Shown: positions 44,852 to 55,309, counted from the stretch's first letter. The stretch is 64,000 nt of DNA from Ideonella sp. (GCF_016702655.1 NZ_JADJDO010000009.1:186001-250000); one strand, 5' to 3'. A program made the numbers and translations. Notes: generated by a model from the letters alone, not told the origin.

Positions 44852-45671
44852 CCAGCTTGCCCATCTGGAATTGCGCCGCCTCGTTGCTCTTCGGAAACCG
44901 GCTCGCGAGCTGCTGGGCAATGTCGTTGGCCGCGACGGTATTGCCGGCGCGCGCCTCGATGCGCGCCGCGAGCCAGAGCGACTGCGCGCTGGCATTCTGT
45001 TGCGGCGTGTTGGCGCGCCGGATGTAGAAGCGCGCGCGCTCGTAGTCGCCGCGCTGGAACAGCACCTCGGCCAGATTGAGCGCAATCGCCGCGTTGGTCG
45101 GCTCGATCGCGTAGGCCCGCTGCAGCGTGCGCTCGGCTTCGACCAGTTGTCCTGCGCGCGCCTGGCACACGCCCTGGGCGAGCAGGGTGCGCGTGATGTC
45201 GCGGTAGCGTGGCTGAGCCAGCGCATCGACGAACTGCGCCTGCGCCTCGGCGTAGCGCTTCTGCAGGCACAGGTACCAGCCGTAGTTGTGCATCACGTCG
45301 CCGTTGTTCGGGCTGAGTTCGAGGGCGCGCCTGAAGCTCTCCTGCGCGAGTTCGTCCTCGCCGAGCGCGGCGTAGATCAGGCCGCGCAGGTTGTAGGCCT
45401 CGGCCATCTTGGGGTCGGCGTCGAGGGCGCGCTTGACCTCTTCGAGCGCCGTCTTGAACTGGCCATCGGCAAAGTAGGCCGCGGCAAGCTGCAGGCGCGC
45501 ATTCGCGCGCCGGCGCAGATCGGCCTCGTCCGGTGCGGCCGGCCTGGAGACGGTGGTAGCGGTATCGTTCGCCGGCGCGACGCTCGTCGTCACGGTGGAG
45601 GTGCAGCCCGCCATCCACCCCAGCACGATCAGGAGCGCAACCCGCGGCCGCATCGCTGGTGACCGGCTCAT
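44844..45671 (-). CDS. pilW: Type IV pilus biogenesis/stability lipoprotein PilW (PilF)
   Basis: The 275-residue product has a lipoprotein signal (VALLIVLGWMAGC) and a set of TPR units: ANARLQLAAAYFADGQFKTALEEVKRALDADP, AEAYNLRGLIYAALGEDELAQESFRRALELSP, NNGDVMHNYGWYLCLQKRYAEAQAQFVDAL, then two more. The family is the outer-membrane pilotin that helps the PilQ secretin multimerise. The ATG overlaps the rlmN stop (ATGA). Confidence 0.92.
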   Translation of the reverse strand: MSRSPAMRPRVALLIVLGWMAGCTSTVTTSVAPANDTATTVSRPAAPDEADLRRRANARLQLAAAYFADGQFKTALEEVKRALDADPKMAEAYNLRGLIYAALGEDELAQESFRRALELSPNNGDVMHNYGWYLCLQKRYAEAQAQFVDALAQPRYRDITRTLLAQGVCQARAGQLVEAERTLQRAYAIEPTNAAIALNLAEVLFQRGDYERARFYIRRANTPQQNASAQSLWLAARIEARAGNTVAANDIAQQLASRFPKSNEAAQFQMGKLGD

Positions 45672-46813
45672 CGGGGAACCTCCGCCGCAACCGAGCTTTG
45701 GATCCGGATCGGAACCCGACGCCCCGAAAGGCGCTCGACCACGCGCGTCCGGTCCTGCACCTCGCCCGCCAATTGCCCGCAGGCGGCGGCGATGTCGTCG
45801 CCGCGCGTCTTGCGCACCGTGGTCACGAGGCCGGCCTCGCGCAGTACCTCGGCGAAGGCCAGCACGCGCTCGCGCGGCGAGCCGTGCAGCCCGGAGCCCG
45901 GGAAGGGATTGAACGGGATCAGGTTGAACTTGCACGCGATGCGCGTCGCCGGCGCCTCGCAGACCAGGGCCACGAGCGCGCGCGCCTGGGCCAGGCTGTC
46001 GTTGACGCCGTCGAGCATGCAGTACTCGAAGGTGATGAAGTCGCGCGGCGCGGTCTCGAGGTAGCGCCGGCAGCTCGCAATCAGCTCGTTGATCGGGTAC
46101 TTGCGGTTGATCGGCACGAGCTCGTCGCGCAGCGCATCGTCGGGCGCGTGCAGCGAGACGGCGAGCGCCACCGGGCAGTCGTCGCGCAGGCGATCGATCA
46201 TCGGCACCACGCCCGAGGTCGAGACCGTCAGGCGCCGCCGCGACAGGCCGTAGCCGTGATCGTCGAGCATCGTGCGCAGCGCCGGCAGCAGCGCGGCGTA
46301 GTTCTGCAGCGGCTCGCCCATGCCCATCATCACGACGTTCGAGATCACGCGCTCGGCACCGCCGGCGCGGGCGCGCAGCTGGTGCTCGGCGTGCCAGAGC
46401 TGGGCCACGATCTCGCCCGTCGTCAGGTTGCGGCTGAAGCCCTGATGCCCGGTCGCGCAGAAGCGGCAGCCGACCGCGCAGCCGGCCTGCGAAGAGATGC
46501 ACAACGTGGCCCGGTCGTCCTCGGGGATGAACACCGTCTCGACGGCGTTGCCGCCGCCGACGTCGAACAGCCACTTGATCGTGCCGTCGGCCGATGCCTG
46601 CTCGCTCGCCACGTGCAACGGCGTCACCACCGCAGCCTCGGCCAGGCGCGCGCGCAGCGACTTGGCCAGGTCGCTCATCGCCGCGAAGTCCGAGACGCCC
46701 CGCTGGTGCAGCCACTGGAACAACTGCGTGGCGCGAAAGCGCTTCTCGCCCAGGCCCTCGCAATACGCGCCGAGCCCCGCGAGGTCGAAGTCGAGCAGAT
46801 TGCGCGCGGTCAT
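45668..46813 (-). CDS. rlmN: 23S rRNA/tRNA adenine-C2 methyltransferase RlmN
   Basis: This 381-residue radical-SAM enzyme methylates A2503 of 23S rRNA and A37 of some tRNAs. The cluster motif CAVGCRFCATG gives the C-x3-C-x2-C pattern. GMGEPLQNYAALLPALRTML and ISLH-type VSLHAPDDALRDELVPIN follow. The C-terminal catalytic cysteine is in IAAACGQLAGE. It ends in IQSSVAAEVPR and overlaps pilW. Confidence 0.97.
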   Translation of the reverse strand: MTARNLLDFDLAGLGAYCEGLGEKRFRATQLFQWLHQRGVSDFAAMSDLAKSLRARLAEAAVVTPLHVASEQASADGTIKWLFDVGGGNAVETVFIPEDDRATLCISSQAGCAVGCRFCATGHQGFSRNLTTGEIVAQLWHAEHQLRARAGGAERVISNVVMMGMGEPLQNYAALLPALRTMLDDHGYGLSRRRLTVSTSGVVPMIDRLRDDCPVALAVSLHAPDDALRDELVPINRKYPINELIASCRRYLETAPRDFITFEYCMLDGVNDSLAQARALVALVCEAPATRIACKFNLIPFNPFPGSGLHGSPRERVLAFAEVLREAGLVTTVRKTRGDDIAAACGQLAGEVQDRTRVVERLSGRRVPIRIQSSVAAEVPR

Positions 46814-46836
46814 CGGGCAGGCGCCGCGGCGGGCTT

Positions 46837-47262
46837 TCAGCGGCTGTAGATGGCCATGCCCGGGAAGAAGAACGCGACCTCGACCGCCGCCGTCTCGGGG
46901 GCATCCGAGCCGTGCACGGCATTGGCGTCGATGCTGTCGGCGAAGTCGGCGCGGATCGTACCCTTGTCGGCCTTCTTCGGGTCGGTCGCGCCCATCAGCT
47001 CGCGGTTCTTGGCGATCGCGCTCTCGCCTTCGAGCACCTGGATCATCACCGGGCCCGAGATCATGAACGACACCAGGTCGTTGAAGAACGGACGCGCCTT
47101 GTGCACCGCGTAGAAGGCCTCGGCCTCGCCGCGCGACAGATGCGCCATGCGCGCGGCAATGATCTTCAGGCCTGCGCCCTCGAAGCGGGCGTAGATCTGG
47201 CCGATCACGTTCTTGGCCACGGCGTCGGGCTTGATGATCGACAGGGTGCGTTCGACTGACAT
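46837..47262 (-). CDS. ndk: Nucleoside diphosphate kinase
   Basis: The 141-residue enzyme equilibrates nucleoside di- and triphosphates through a phosphohistidine. SIIKPDAVAKNVIGQIYARFE is the N-terminal part and NAVHGSDAPETAAVEVAFFF holds the active-site His. The length is exact for the family. It starts the conserved ndk-rlmN-pilW run; the rluB gene ends 69 bases upstream. Confidence 0.97.
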   Translation of the reverse strand: MSVERTLSIIKPDAVAKNVIGQIYARFEGAGLKIIAARMAHLSRGEAEAFYAVHKARPFFNDLVSFMISGPVMIQVLEGESAIAKNRELMGATDPKKADKGTIRADFADSIDANAVHGSDAPETAAVEVAFFFPGMAIYSR

Positions 47263-47331
47263 GGAATGACTCCTGGGTCCTGCTTGAGCAAAATCGTGGA
47301 TTCTAACGAGGGCCTGTTGCGCCTGGGAGGC

Positions 47332-49217
47332 TCACCGGCTGCGCTGGCCGCCGCGGTTGCCGCCGCCGCGCGGGCCGCCGTAGCCACCGCCCCCGCCACG
47401 CGGTCCGCCGCGCCCGCCCTTGCGATGAAAGGCATCGGCGCCGATGTAGCCAACCGAGGTCTGCAGCGGATCGGGTTCGCGCGGCCCGCTGCCGCGCTTG
47501 GGGGCAGGCTCGGGCGCGCTGCCGCCGGCGCCGAAACCGCCGCTGCCGCTGCGGCCGAAGGGCGAGCGCGAGTTCTGCGCGAAGCGCCGGTCGAAGGTCT
47601 GCTCGAGCGGATTGGGGATGCGGCTGGGATCGAAGTCGAGCTCCTCGTCGGCTGCGTCGCGCGGCTCGCGCGCCTGTTGCTCCTGCGGCGGGCGCGCCGG
47701 CGGCCGATCGCGACGCGGGCCGCGCTCAGACCGTTCACCGCGTTCATTCCGGTCAGCCTGGCGCGGACCGCCTTCGCCTTGTGCCGGCTGCTGAGGCTGC
47801 CGGGCGCCGCCAGCGCCGGCAAGCTGGCGCATCAGGCGCACGTCGGCATCGTCGAGGTCCACCCACACGCCGCGCTTCAAGCCGCGCGGCAGCACCACGG
47901 TGCCGTAGCGGATGCGGATCAGCCGGCTCACCGTCAGGCCCACGGTATCGAAGAGCTTGCGCACCTCGCGATTGCGGCCCTCGGTGATGACGACGCGGTA
48001 CCAGTGGTTCGCGCCCTCGCCGCCGCCGTCGTCGATGGACTTGAAGCTCGCCGTCTGGCCCTCGACGGACACGCCGGCAAGCAGACGCTCGCGCTGCTCT
48101 GCCGACAAGACGCCGAGCACGCGTACCGCGTACTCGCGCTCGACGCCGAAGCGCGGATGCATGAGCTGGTTCGCCAGGTCGCCGGAATTCGTGAACAGCA
48201 GCAGGCCTTCGGTGTTGATGTCGAGCCGCCCCACCGACTGCCACTTGCCGTGCTGCAGATAGGGCAGGTTGCGATACACGGTCGGCCGCTGCTGCGGATC
48301 GTCGCGCGTCACGACTTCTCCCACCGGCTTGTGGTAGGCCAGCACGCGCGGCCGCGGCGGCGCGATGCGGTACTTGATCGGCCGGCCATTGACCTCGATG
48401 CGGTCGCCGAACGAGATGCGCTGGCCGACGTGGGCCGTTTCGCCGTTGACGGTGATGCGCCCGTCGACGATCCAGTCCTCGATATCGCGCCTGGAGCCGA
48501 CGCCGGCCTGGCCCAGCACCTTCTGCAACTTGGGCGCGTCCGGGTCCGGGGCGAGGATGCGCCTGGGCGCGGCCGCGAGCTCGCCGGCATCGGGCGCGGC
48601 GTCGGCCGCAGGCGCGGGTGCGTCTTCGGCTTCGGTGTCGAACTCGCCCGCCAACACCTGGGCGAAGACTTGCGCCAATTGCTCGGGCGAGCGCACCTGT
48701 GACACGCCGATCTCGGCGCGCGCAGCGGGTGCGCCGTCGCCGCCCGCGCCCGCCAACTCGAGCGCACGGTTGGCACGCTGGCGCTCGCGCCGGTTGCGGC
48801 GCCGATTGCGATCGGGGCGGGATTGAGTCTCGTCGTCGGACGGCGCCTCGGTCTCGCCGCCCTCGACGGGCAGCGGCGCCGGGCCGGCATCTGCGGCGAC
48901 CGGCTCGACGCGCGATTCAACGCTCGGCGTCGAGACAGGGCTCGATTCGGCTTCGGACGCGGTCGCGCCCGGCATTGCCTCGGGCGATGCGGTCGCGGCG
49001 GCAGCGGCCGCGCTCGCACGCTTGCGCCGCGCCGGCTTGGCAGCGGGTTCGTCGGCCGCCGCGGCAAGGCCTTCGTCACTGATCGCCGCGGCCTCGCCTG
49101 CGGCGGGCTTGCTCACCGCAGCGCGGCGGCGCCGCGCAGGCTTGATCTCGGCGACGGGTTCGCTGCCAGCCACGTCGGGGGCCTCGTCGCGGTGCGCGTG
49201 CGTGTCGGAAGAAGGGC

Positions 49218-49221
<4 letters not shown>
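47332..49221 (-). CDS. rluB: 23S rRNA pseudouridine synthase RluB-like, with long low-complexity extensions
   Basis: The 629-residue protein has a normal RluB/RsuA core in its middle: an S4 domain (PKLQKVLGQAGVGSRRDIEDWIVDGRITVNGE) and the catalytic domain with the aspartate in SVGRLDINTEGLLLFTNSGDLANQLMHP, then VITEGRNREVRKLFDTVGL. It should modify U2605 of 23S rRNA. About 230 residues of Ala-, Arg- and Glu-rich sequence precede the core, with an RNRRRNRRERQRAN basic patch. About 150 follow it, ending in repeated RGG/GGG runs like RNA-binding tails. The ATG overlaps the scpB stop. Confidence 0.92.
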
Positions 49222-49856
<635 letters not shown>

Positions 49857-50168
49857 GGCGATCGTCAACATCCTCGGCCGGTTGCGCCGGCACGCTTCAT
49901 GGAGGCAGGCCCTCGCGGGGCTGCCGATATCCTCGGCATGATCCTGACTGCCATCGACGGTACGGGGCAGACGGAAGTGCTCTGTCTGGTGCTGCCGAGC
50001 GGGCCTGCGCAACGGTCCCGGCCAGAATGCTCGAAACCTGCTTGCCGCTCCCGCTGCGCGCCTTCACCGCTGCGGACCTCGCACTCGGCGCGGATCGCAC
50101 AATCCGGCGTCTCGCGCCGGGCATGTCGCACCAGGGCTTTGGCGCATTGTAGCCAAGCGGGCGAAACC
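49857..50168. other. Intergenic region between scpB and rluD
   Basis: These 312 bases have no supported gene. Open frames exist on both strands, as everywhere in this GC-rich DNA, but none has a start with a ribosome binding site or a recognisable family. Confidence 0.5.
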
Positions 50169-51194
50169 TCAGTGCAGCGCACCAGCAACAAGTTTCCAGG
50201 CCGGCGCCAGGTCGGCCGGCAGAGGTGCCTCGAAGGACAGCGCCAAGCCGCTGGCCGGGTGCGCAAAGGCCAGGCGTGCTGCGTGCAGGGCCTGACGCAC
50301 CATGCCCAGCGCCGGCCGGCCGCCATAGAGCGCGTCGGCAACCAGCGGATGGCCGCGCGACGCCGCGTGGACGCGGATCTGGTGCGTGCGCCCGGTGTGC
50401 AAGGTGCAGCGCAGCGCGCTCACGCCGCCTTCGAGCGCAGGGTCGAACGCCAGGCGCTCGAAGTCGGTCTGCGCCGGGCGGCCCGACGCGAGCACGGCCA
50501 TGCGCACGCGCGAGCGTGGGTCGCGGCCCAGCGGCGCGTCGACCCGCGTCATGCCGGGCGCCCAGGCGCCGTGGGCGAGTGCGAGGTACTGTCGCCGTAC
50601 CTCGCGCGCTGCGATGGCACGCGCGAGCGTGGTCACGGCCGCCAGCGTCTTGCCGACCACCATCAAGCCCGAGGTGTCCTTGTCGAGCCGGTGCACGATC
50701 CCGGCGCGCGGCAACGCCGCCGCCGCCGCATGCCAGGCCAGCAGCGCATTGAGCAGCGTGCCCTGCCAGTTGCCGGCGGCGGGGTGGACGACGAGCCCGG
50801 CCGGTTTGTCGATCACCATCAGGTGTTCGTCCTCGAACAGAACCTGGAGCGCGATCGCCTCGGGCCGGAAGGCGCGGCTCTCGGCCGTCGCGACGAGTTC
50901 GACCGCGAGCGTCTGCCCGGCCTGCACCTTGCGCGCGGGAAGCGTCACGACAGTGCCGTCGAGCCGCACATGGCCGTCCGCGATCAGGCCCTGCAGATGC
51001 GTGCGCGAGAACTCCGGCGCGAGCGCGACGACGGCCTTGTCCAGGCGGGCGCCGTGCAGGGCGCGTTCGACTGGCGCCGTGCGCGTCTCGGCGAGCTCGA
51101 TCGGGAGCGCCGCGTCGGCTTCGTCGCCCGCCTCGGCCGAGCCCGGCGTGGCCGCGGGCTGCAGGGTCCGCGCCCTATAATTGTCTTCGACCAT
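50169..51194 (-). CDS. rluD: 23S rRNA pseudouridine synthase RluD
   Basis: This 341-residue RluA-family enzyme has an S4 domain (ARLDKAVVALAPEFSRTHLQGLIADGHVRLDG) and a catalytic domain with the aspartate in AGIVHRLDKDTSGLMVVGKT, plus EDEHLMVIDKPAGLVVHPAAG and CTLHTGRTHQIRVHAASRGHPLVAD. RluD makes pseudouridines 1911, 1915 and 1917 in helix 69. It is divergent from bamD, 41 bases apart, an arrangement conserved in many proteobacteria. The ATG at 51194 (MVEDNYRART) was preferred; longer starts enter the bamD leader. Confidence 0.94.
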   Translation of the reverse strand: MVEDNYRARTLQPAATPGSAEAGDEADAALPIELAETRTAPVERALHGARLDKAVVALAPEFSRTHLQGLIADGHVRLDGTVVTLPARKVQAGQTLAVELVATAESRAFRPEAIALQVLFEDEHLMVIDKPAGLVVHPAAGNWQGTLLNALLAWHAAAAALPRAGIVHRLDKDTSGLMVVGKTLAAVTTLARAIAAREVRRQYLALAHGAWAPGMTRVDAPLGRDPRSRVRMAVLASGRPAQTDFERLAFDPALEGGVSALRCTLHTGRTHQIRVHAASRGHPLVADALYGGRPALGMVRQALHAARLAFAHPASGLALSFEAPLPADLAPAWKLVAGALH

Positions 51195-51235
51195 TTCGCC
51201 ACCACCGCGTTGCGCAGGCGACGCCCGCAAGGCCC

Positions 51236-52048
51236 ATGATTCCAATGCTCGCGCCGCAACGCCGGCGGCCGTCGCCGCTGTGGGCACTGCTGGCCGCCGC
51301 GGCACTCGTCGGCTGCAGCACGACCAAGGACGATACCGCCGGCCAGAGCAGCGAGAAATTGTATGCAGCCGCGAAGGACGAAGCGGCCAATGGCAGCTAC
51401 GACAAGGCGGCCAAGCTCTACGAGCGCCTCGAGGGCCGCGCGGCCGGCACCCTGCTCGCCCAGCAAGCCCAACTCGAGCGCGCCTGGAGCCTCTACAAGG
51501 CCAACGAGAAGGCAGAGGCGCTGACCGCGATCGACCGCTACATCAAGCTCAACCCGAGCAGCCCGGCACTCGACTACGCCTACTACCTGCGCGGGCTGAT
51601 CAACTTCAACGACAACCTCGGTTTCCTGAGCACGCTTGCCGAGCAGGATCTGTCGGAGCGCGACCAGCAGGCCTCGCGCGACGCGTACCAGTCGTTCCGA
51701 CAACTCGTCGAGCGCTTTCCGCAGTCGAGCTACGCGCCGGACGCGCAGTTGCGCATGAACTACATCGTGAACGCGCTCGCATCCTACGAGGTACACGTTG
51801 CGCGCTACTACTACCGGCGCGGTGCCTACGTCGCGGCAGCCAACCGGGCCCAGATCACGGTGCAGGACTTTCGCCAGACGCCGGCGATCGAAGAGGCGCT
51901 CTACCTCATGGCGAGCAGCTACGAAAAGCTCGGTCTCGTCGAACTCCAGGCCGATGCGACCCGCGTGCTGAAGCAGAACTTCCCGAACAGCAAGTTCATC
52001 AGTGGCGGTCTCGGCAAGCGCGAGAGCGCCTGGTGGCAGTTCTGGTGA
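51236..52048 (+). CDS. bamD: Outer membrane protein assembly factor BamD
   Basis: The 270-residue lipoprotein has signal peptide and lipobox ALLAAAALVGCST, then TPR units (SEKLYAAAKDEAANGSYDKAAKLYERLEG, QAQLERAWSLYKANEKAEALTAIDRYIKLNP, DAYQSFRQLVERFPQSSYAPDA). BamD is the essential partner of BamA. An ATG three codons downstream (MLAPQRRR) is an alternative start. Confidence 0.95.
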   Translation: MIPMLAPQRRRPSPLWALLAAAALVGCSTTKDDTAGQSSEKLYAAAKDEAANGSYDKAAKLYERLEGRAAGTLLAQQAQLERAWSLYKANEKAEALTAIDRYIKLNPSSPALDYAYYLRGLINFNDNLGFLSTLAEQDLSERDQQASRDAYQSFRQLVERFPQSSYAPDAQLRMNYIVNALASYEVHVARYYYRRGAYVAAANRAQITVQDFRQTPAIEEALYLMASSYEKLGLVELQADATRVLKQNFPNSKFISGGLGKRESAWWQFW

Positions 52049-52057
52049 AGGGTCGGC

Positions 52058-54253
52058 TCAGGGTTTGATCTCGGCGAGCCAGGCCAGCGCCTCGTCTTCG
52101 GTTGCAAGGCGTGTCATCGGCGGCAAGGCTGCGCGCAGGCGGCGCCCGTAGTTCATCCCCGCCATGCGCGGGTCGCACACCACGAGCAGGCCGCGATCGG
52201 TCTCGCTGCGGATCAGGCGCCCCCCGCCCTGCTTGAGCGACACCGCGGCCTCGGCAACGAAGTAGTCGGCAAACGCATTGCGGCCCTGCCCTTGCAGACG
52301 CTTGACGCGCGCCTCGACGAGCGGGTCGTTGGGCGGCGGGAAGGGCAGCTTGTCGATCAGCACGCATTGCAGCGCGTCGCCGGGAACGTCGATCCCCTCC
52401 CAGAAGCTTTGCGAACCGACGAGCACCGAGCCCGGCCGGTCGAGGAACTGCTGCAACAGCTGGCGCTTGGGCGCGCTGCCCTGCACCAGCAGCGCGATCT
52501 CGTCGCCCCCGGCGTCGAAGGCCGCGCGCAGGCGCTCGGCGATCAAGGGCAGCACGCGCAGCGTCGTCGTGAGCACGAATACCCGCCCGCCGAGCGCGCG
52601 CGCGCAGCGCGCCGCCAGCGCCGCGACCTCGCCCGGGTGGGCGGGCTCACCCGGCTTCGGAAAGCGCGCCGGGATGTACAGCCGCGCGTGGGCCGCGTAG
52701 TCGAACGGGCTGCCGACGCGCAAGGTGCGCGCACGGTCTTGCAGACCGGCGGCCTCGGTGAACCACGACAGGCGCTCGTCGTCGCCGAGCGTGGCCGAGG
52801 TGAAGACCCAGGCCTTGGGCGCGAGCGCCATTTGCTCGGTGAGCGCGTCGCGGATGTCGAGCGGCGACTCGACGAGCCGCGCCTGATTGGGCGACAGGTC
52901 GATCCAGCGCACCGTCCCCGGCGCCGCATCGTGCGTGAACTGGCCCGCCTTGGCGGCCAGATCGTCGGCGCGTTCATGCAGGCGGGCCAGGTCGGGCCCG
53001 ATATCGCCGACCGCGGCCAGCGCTTCGGCAGCCGCGGCGCCGGCCGCGTGCAGCGCCGCCAGCGCGGCGGCGAAATCCGCGCCCGCGCCGCGCTCGTCCC
53101 AGCGCAGCTTGATCAGGCCGCGCACCTCGCGCAGCGGGCCGGCCGCAGCCAGGCGCAGTTCGCGCGCGGCGCGATCGATCGCGCCGGCGAGATCCTGCCA
53201 GGGCTTCAGGCCGCGCGCCTGCGCGAGCCCGCCAGCGAGCAGGTCGCGCGCGAAGTCGGTCGCCTGGCTGCTGCCGAGGGTGACGCCGAGAAAGGCCACC
53301 CCGGCCTCGGCGAGCTGGTGCGCCTCGTCGAACACCGCCACCTCGACGCTCGGCAGCAATTCGGCGACGCCGGTGTCGCGCAGCGTCATGTCGGCGAAGA
53401 ACAGGTGGTGGTTGACGACCACGAGGTCCGCCGCCATCGCCTCGCGGCGTGCCTTCATCACATGGCAGCCGCGAAACTCCGGACACTCGGCACCGAGACA
53501 GTTCTCGCGCGTGGACGTGACGAGCGGGACGACACTCGAGCGCTCGTCCAGCCCTTCGACCTCGGCCAGGTCGCCGCTCGCGGTGACGCGCGCCCACTGC
53601 TCGATGCGCGCCAGCGCGCGCACCGCCCAGCGGTCGGGCAACTGCGCGCCCTGGCGCGCCTGTGCCAGGCGATGCGTGCACAGGTAGCTCGCGCGGCCCT
53701 TGAGCAGGGCCACCGTGACCGGCACCTGCAAGGCGTCGACGAGGCGCGGCAGGTCGCGCAGGAAGAGCTGGTCCTGCAGGCTCTTGGTGGCAGTGCTGAC
53801 GAGCGCACGTGCACCCGACAGCAAGGTCGGCACGAGGTAGGCGAAGGTCTTGCCGACGCCGGTCCCCGCCTCGACGACGAGTGCCTCGCGTGCGGCGATG
53901 GCGCGTGCCACTGCCAGCGCCATGCGCAGCTGGACTTCGCGCTCGAGGTAGCGCGGGTCGGCGCGCGCGAGCGCGCCGCCTGCGGCGAAGGCGGCATCGA
54001 CGGCGAGTTCGAGCGCACCGGGAACCGGCGCTCCGCCAACGCTCCCTGAAGCCCCTGCGTGCTCCGCACGCCGGTATTCGCCAAGGGACCCGGAGGGGCC
54101 CCTTCGTGGCCCTTGGCGGCCCGCCGGGTCTTCTGGTGTACCTGCGTGCTGCGCACTCCGGTATTCGCCCTTGGGGCGGCCCGGCGGGCTTTCTGGAGTA
54201 CCGGCGTGCTGCGCACTCCGGTATTCGCCCTTGGGGCGGCCCGGCGGGCTCAT
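52058..54253 (-). CDS. DinG/YoaA-family ATP-dependent DNA helicase with repeat-derived N-terminus
   Basis: The 731-residue superfamily 2 helicase has Walker A VEAGTGVGKTFAYLVPTL, ATKSLQDQLFLRDLP, iron-sulfur cysteines in SYLCTHRL, NCLGAECPEFRGCHV, the DEAH box VAVFDEAHQL, and C-terminal motifs SVLVGSQSFWEGIDVPGD and QGGGRLIRSETDRG. This family unwinds 5'-3' at R-loops, G4s or damaged forks. The start ATG at 54253 overlaps the DUF465 stop (ATGA). The first 70 residues or so are built from repeats (PPGRPKGEYRSAQHAGTPE) that come from a 60-bp DNA repeat; the native domain starts near ALELAVDAAFAAGGALA. Confidence 0.9.
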   Translation of the reverse strand: MSPPGRPKGEYRSAQHAGTPESPPGRPKGEYRSAQHAGTPEDPAGRQGPRRGPSGSLGEYRRAEHAGASGSVGGAPVPGALELAVDAAFAAGGALARADPRYLEREVQLRMALAVARAIAAREALVVEAGTGVGKTFAYLVPTLLSGARALVSTATKSLQDQLFLRDLPRLVDALQVPVTVALLKGRASYLCTHRLAQARQGAQLPDRWAVRALARIEQWARVTASGDLAEVEGLDERSSVVPLVTSTRENCLGAECPEFRGCHVMKARREAMAADLVVVNHHLFFADMTLRDTGVAELLPSVEVAVFDEAHQLAEAGVAFLGVTLGSSQATDFARDLLAGGLAQARGLKPWQDLAGAIDRAARELRLAAAGPLREVRGLIKLRWDERGAGADFAAALAALHAAGAAAAEALAAVGDIGPDLARLHERADDLAAKAGQFTHDAAPGTVRWIDLSPNQARLVESPLDIRDALTEQMALAPKAWVFTSATLGDDERLSWFTEAAGLQDRARTLRVGSPFDYAAHARLYIPARFPKPGEPAHPGEVAALAARCARALGGRVFVLTTTLRVLPLIAERLRAAFDAGGDEIALLVQGSAPKRQLLQQFLDRPGSVLVGSQSFWEGIDVPGDALQCVLIDKLPFPPPNDPLVEARVKRLQGQGRNAFADYFVAEAAVSLKQGGGRLIRSETDRGLLVVCDPRMAGMNYGRRLRAALPPMTRLATEDEALAWLAEIKP
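54051..54250 (-). repeat. 60-bp direct repeat array translated into the helicase N-terminus
   Basis: The core GTGCTGCGCACTCCGGTATT (plus strand) begins at 54146 and 54206, 60 bases apart, and is followed by CGCCCTTGGGGCGGCCCGGC each time. A third, diverged unit starts near 54059, with extra bases between. On the minus strand the array keeps one open frame, giving repeated GEYRSAQHAG and GEYRRAEHAG segments. Confidence 0.85.
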
Positions 54254-54456
54254 GCCGGCTCGGGCGGATCGAGCTCGGCTTCGAGGTGGGCGATCAGGTC
54301 GCGCAGCAGCAGGCGGCGCTTCTTCAGGCGGCGCAGCGAGAGCTCGTCGAGCGTCGGCTCGGTCATCGTGCGGTCGATCAGGTTGTCGAGGTCGGCATGC
54401 TCGATGCGAAGCTCGATCAATCGCCGGTGCGGCGAGTGCAGGTTGTCGTCTTCCAT
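54250..54456 (-). CDS. DUF465/YdcH family small protein
   Basis: The 68-residue protein is a helical hairpin: SPHRRLIELRIEHADLDNLIDRTMTEPTLDELSLRRLKKRRLLLRDLIAHLEAEL. This matches DUF465, whose conserved end LKKRRLxLKD is present. Function is unknown. Its stop overlaps the helicase ATG, so helicase translation may depend on this gene. The ATG at 54456 is the first giving the family N-terminus. Confidence 0.85.
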   Translation of the reverse strand: MEDDNLHSPHRRLIELRIEHADLDNLIDRTMTEPTLDELSLRRLKKRRLLLRDLIAHLEAELDPPEPA

Positions 54457-54515
54457 CGAATTGCGGGGTGGTGCCGGGCCGCGGCGGGGTGGCAAAGCGA
54501 TTATCCTTGATGCCC

Positions 54516-55280
54516 ATGAACGAATCGGGCTATCGCCTCTCCGCCGCCACCGGCATGCACCGCGGCGACCGCGCCTACCAGCAGGATCAGGTCACGATCC
54601 TGGCCCACGGCCGCGCGCCGGGCTGCGCGCTTGCGGTGGTGGCCGACGGCATGGGCGGCAAGAGCGGCGGTCGCAAGGCCGCCGACCAGGTGATCCTGAC
54701 CGCGCAGCAGCTCTTCGACCGCTTCGTTCCCGGCGTCGACGATCCGGCCACGCTACTGCAACAGATCGTGATGGAAGCGCACCTGATGATCCGCCTGACC
54801 GCGATCACCGCCGAGGAGGAGCCGCACAGCACACTGGCCGCCTTCCTGATCGGGCCCGAACTCGCCTGCGACTTCATTCACGCCGGCGACTCGCGCGTGT
54901 ATCACTTCCGCGGCGCCGAGACGGTGAGCCGCACGGTCGATCACTCCTACGTGCAGAAGCTCGTCGACGAGGGCCAGCTTGCCGAAGCCGACGCCAATGC
55001 GCATCCGCAGTCCAACCTGCTCACCGGCTGCCTGGGCACGCAGCAGGACCCGCCGTTGACGCTCGGCCATGTCGATCGCCTGGCTTTCGGCGACACGCTG
55101 CTCGCCTGTAGCGACGGCCTGTGGCATTACTTCACACCGCGCGAGATCGGCGCCATCGTGCACACGCTGCCGCCGCGCGAGGCGAGCGAGATGCTCGTTG
55201 CCAAGGCGCGCCAGCGCGCGCGCGGCGGCGGCGACAACCTCTCGCTGGCCTTGGTACGCATCGAAGCGCTGGCCGGCTGA
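54516..55280 (+). CDS. PP2C-family serine/threonine protein phosphatase
   Basis: The 254-residue metal-dependent phosphatase shows the PP2C motifs in order: RGDRAYQQDQVTIL, ALAVVADGMGGKSGGRKAADQ, FIHAGDSRVYHFRG, LLACSDGLWHYFTPREI and GGGDNLSLALVRI, with all metal aspartates. No kinase gene is next to it, so its target is unknown. An ATG two codons earlier (54510) is equally possible. Transcription is divergent from the DUF465-helicase pair. Confidence 0.92.
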   Translation: MNESGYRLSAATGMHRGDRAYQQDQVTILAHGRAPGCALAVVADGMGGKSGGRKAADQVILTAQQLFDRFVPGVDDPATLLQQIVMEAHLMIRLTAITAEEEPHSTLAAFLIGPELACDFIHAGDSRVYHFRGAETVSRTVDHSYVQKLVDEGQLAEADANAHPQSNLLTGCLGTQQDPPLTLGHVDRLAFGDTLLACSDGLWHYFTPREIGAIVHTLPPREASEMLVAKARQRARGGGDNLSLALVRIEALAG

Positions 55281-55309
55281 GAGCGCCGCAAGGCCCTCGC
55301 CGGCGCGCG

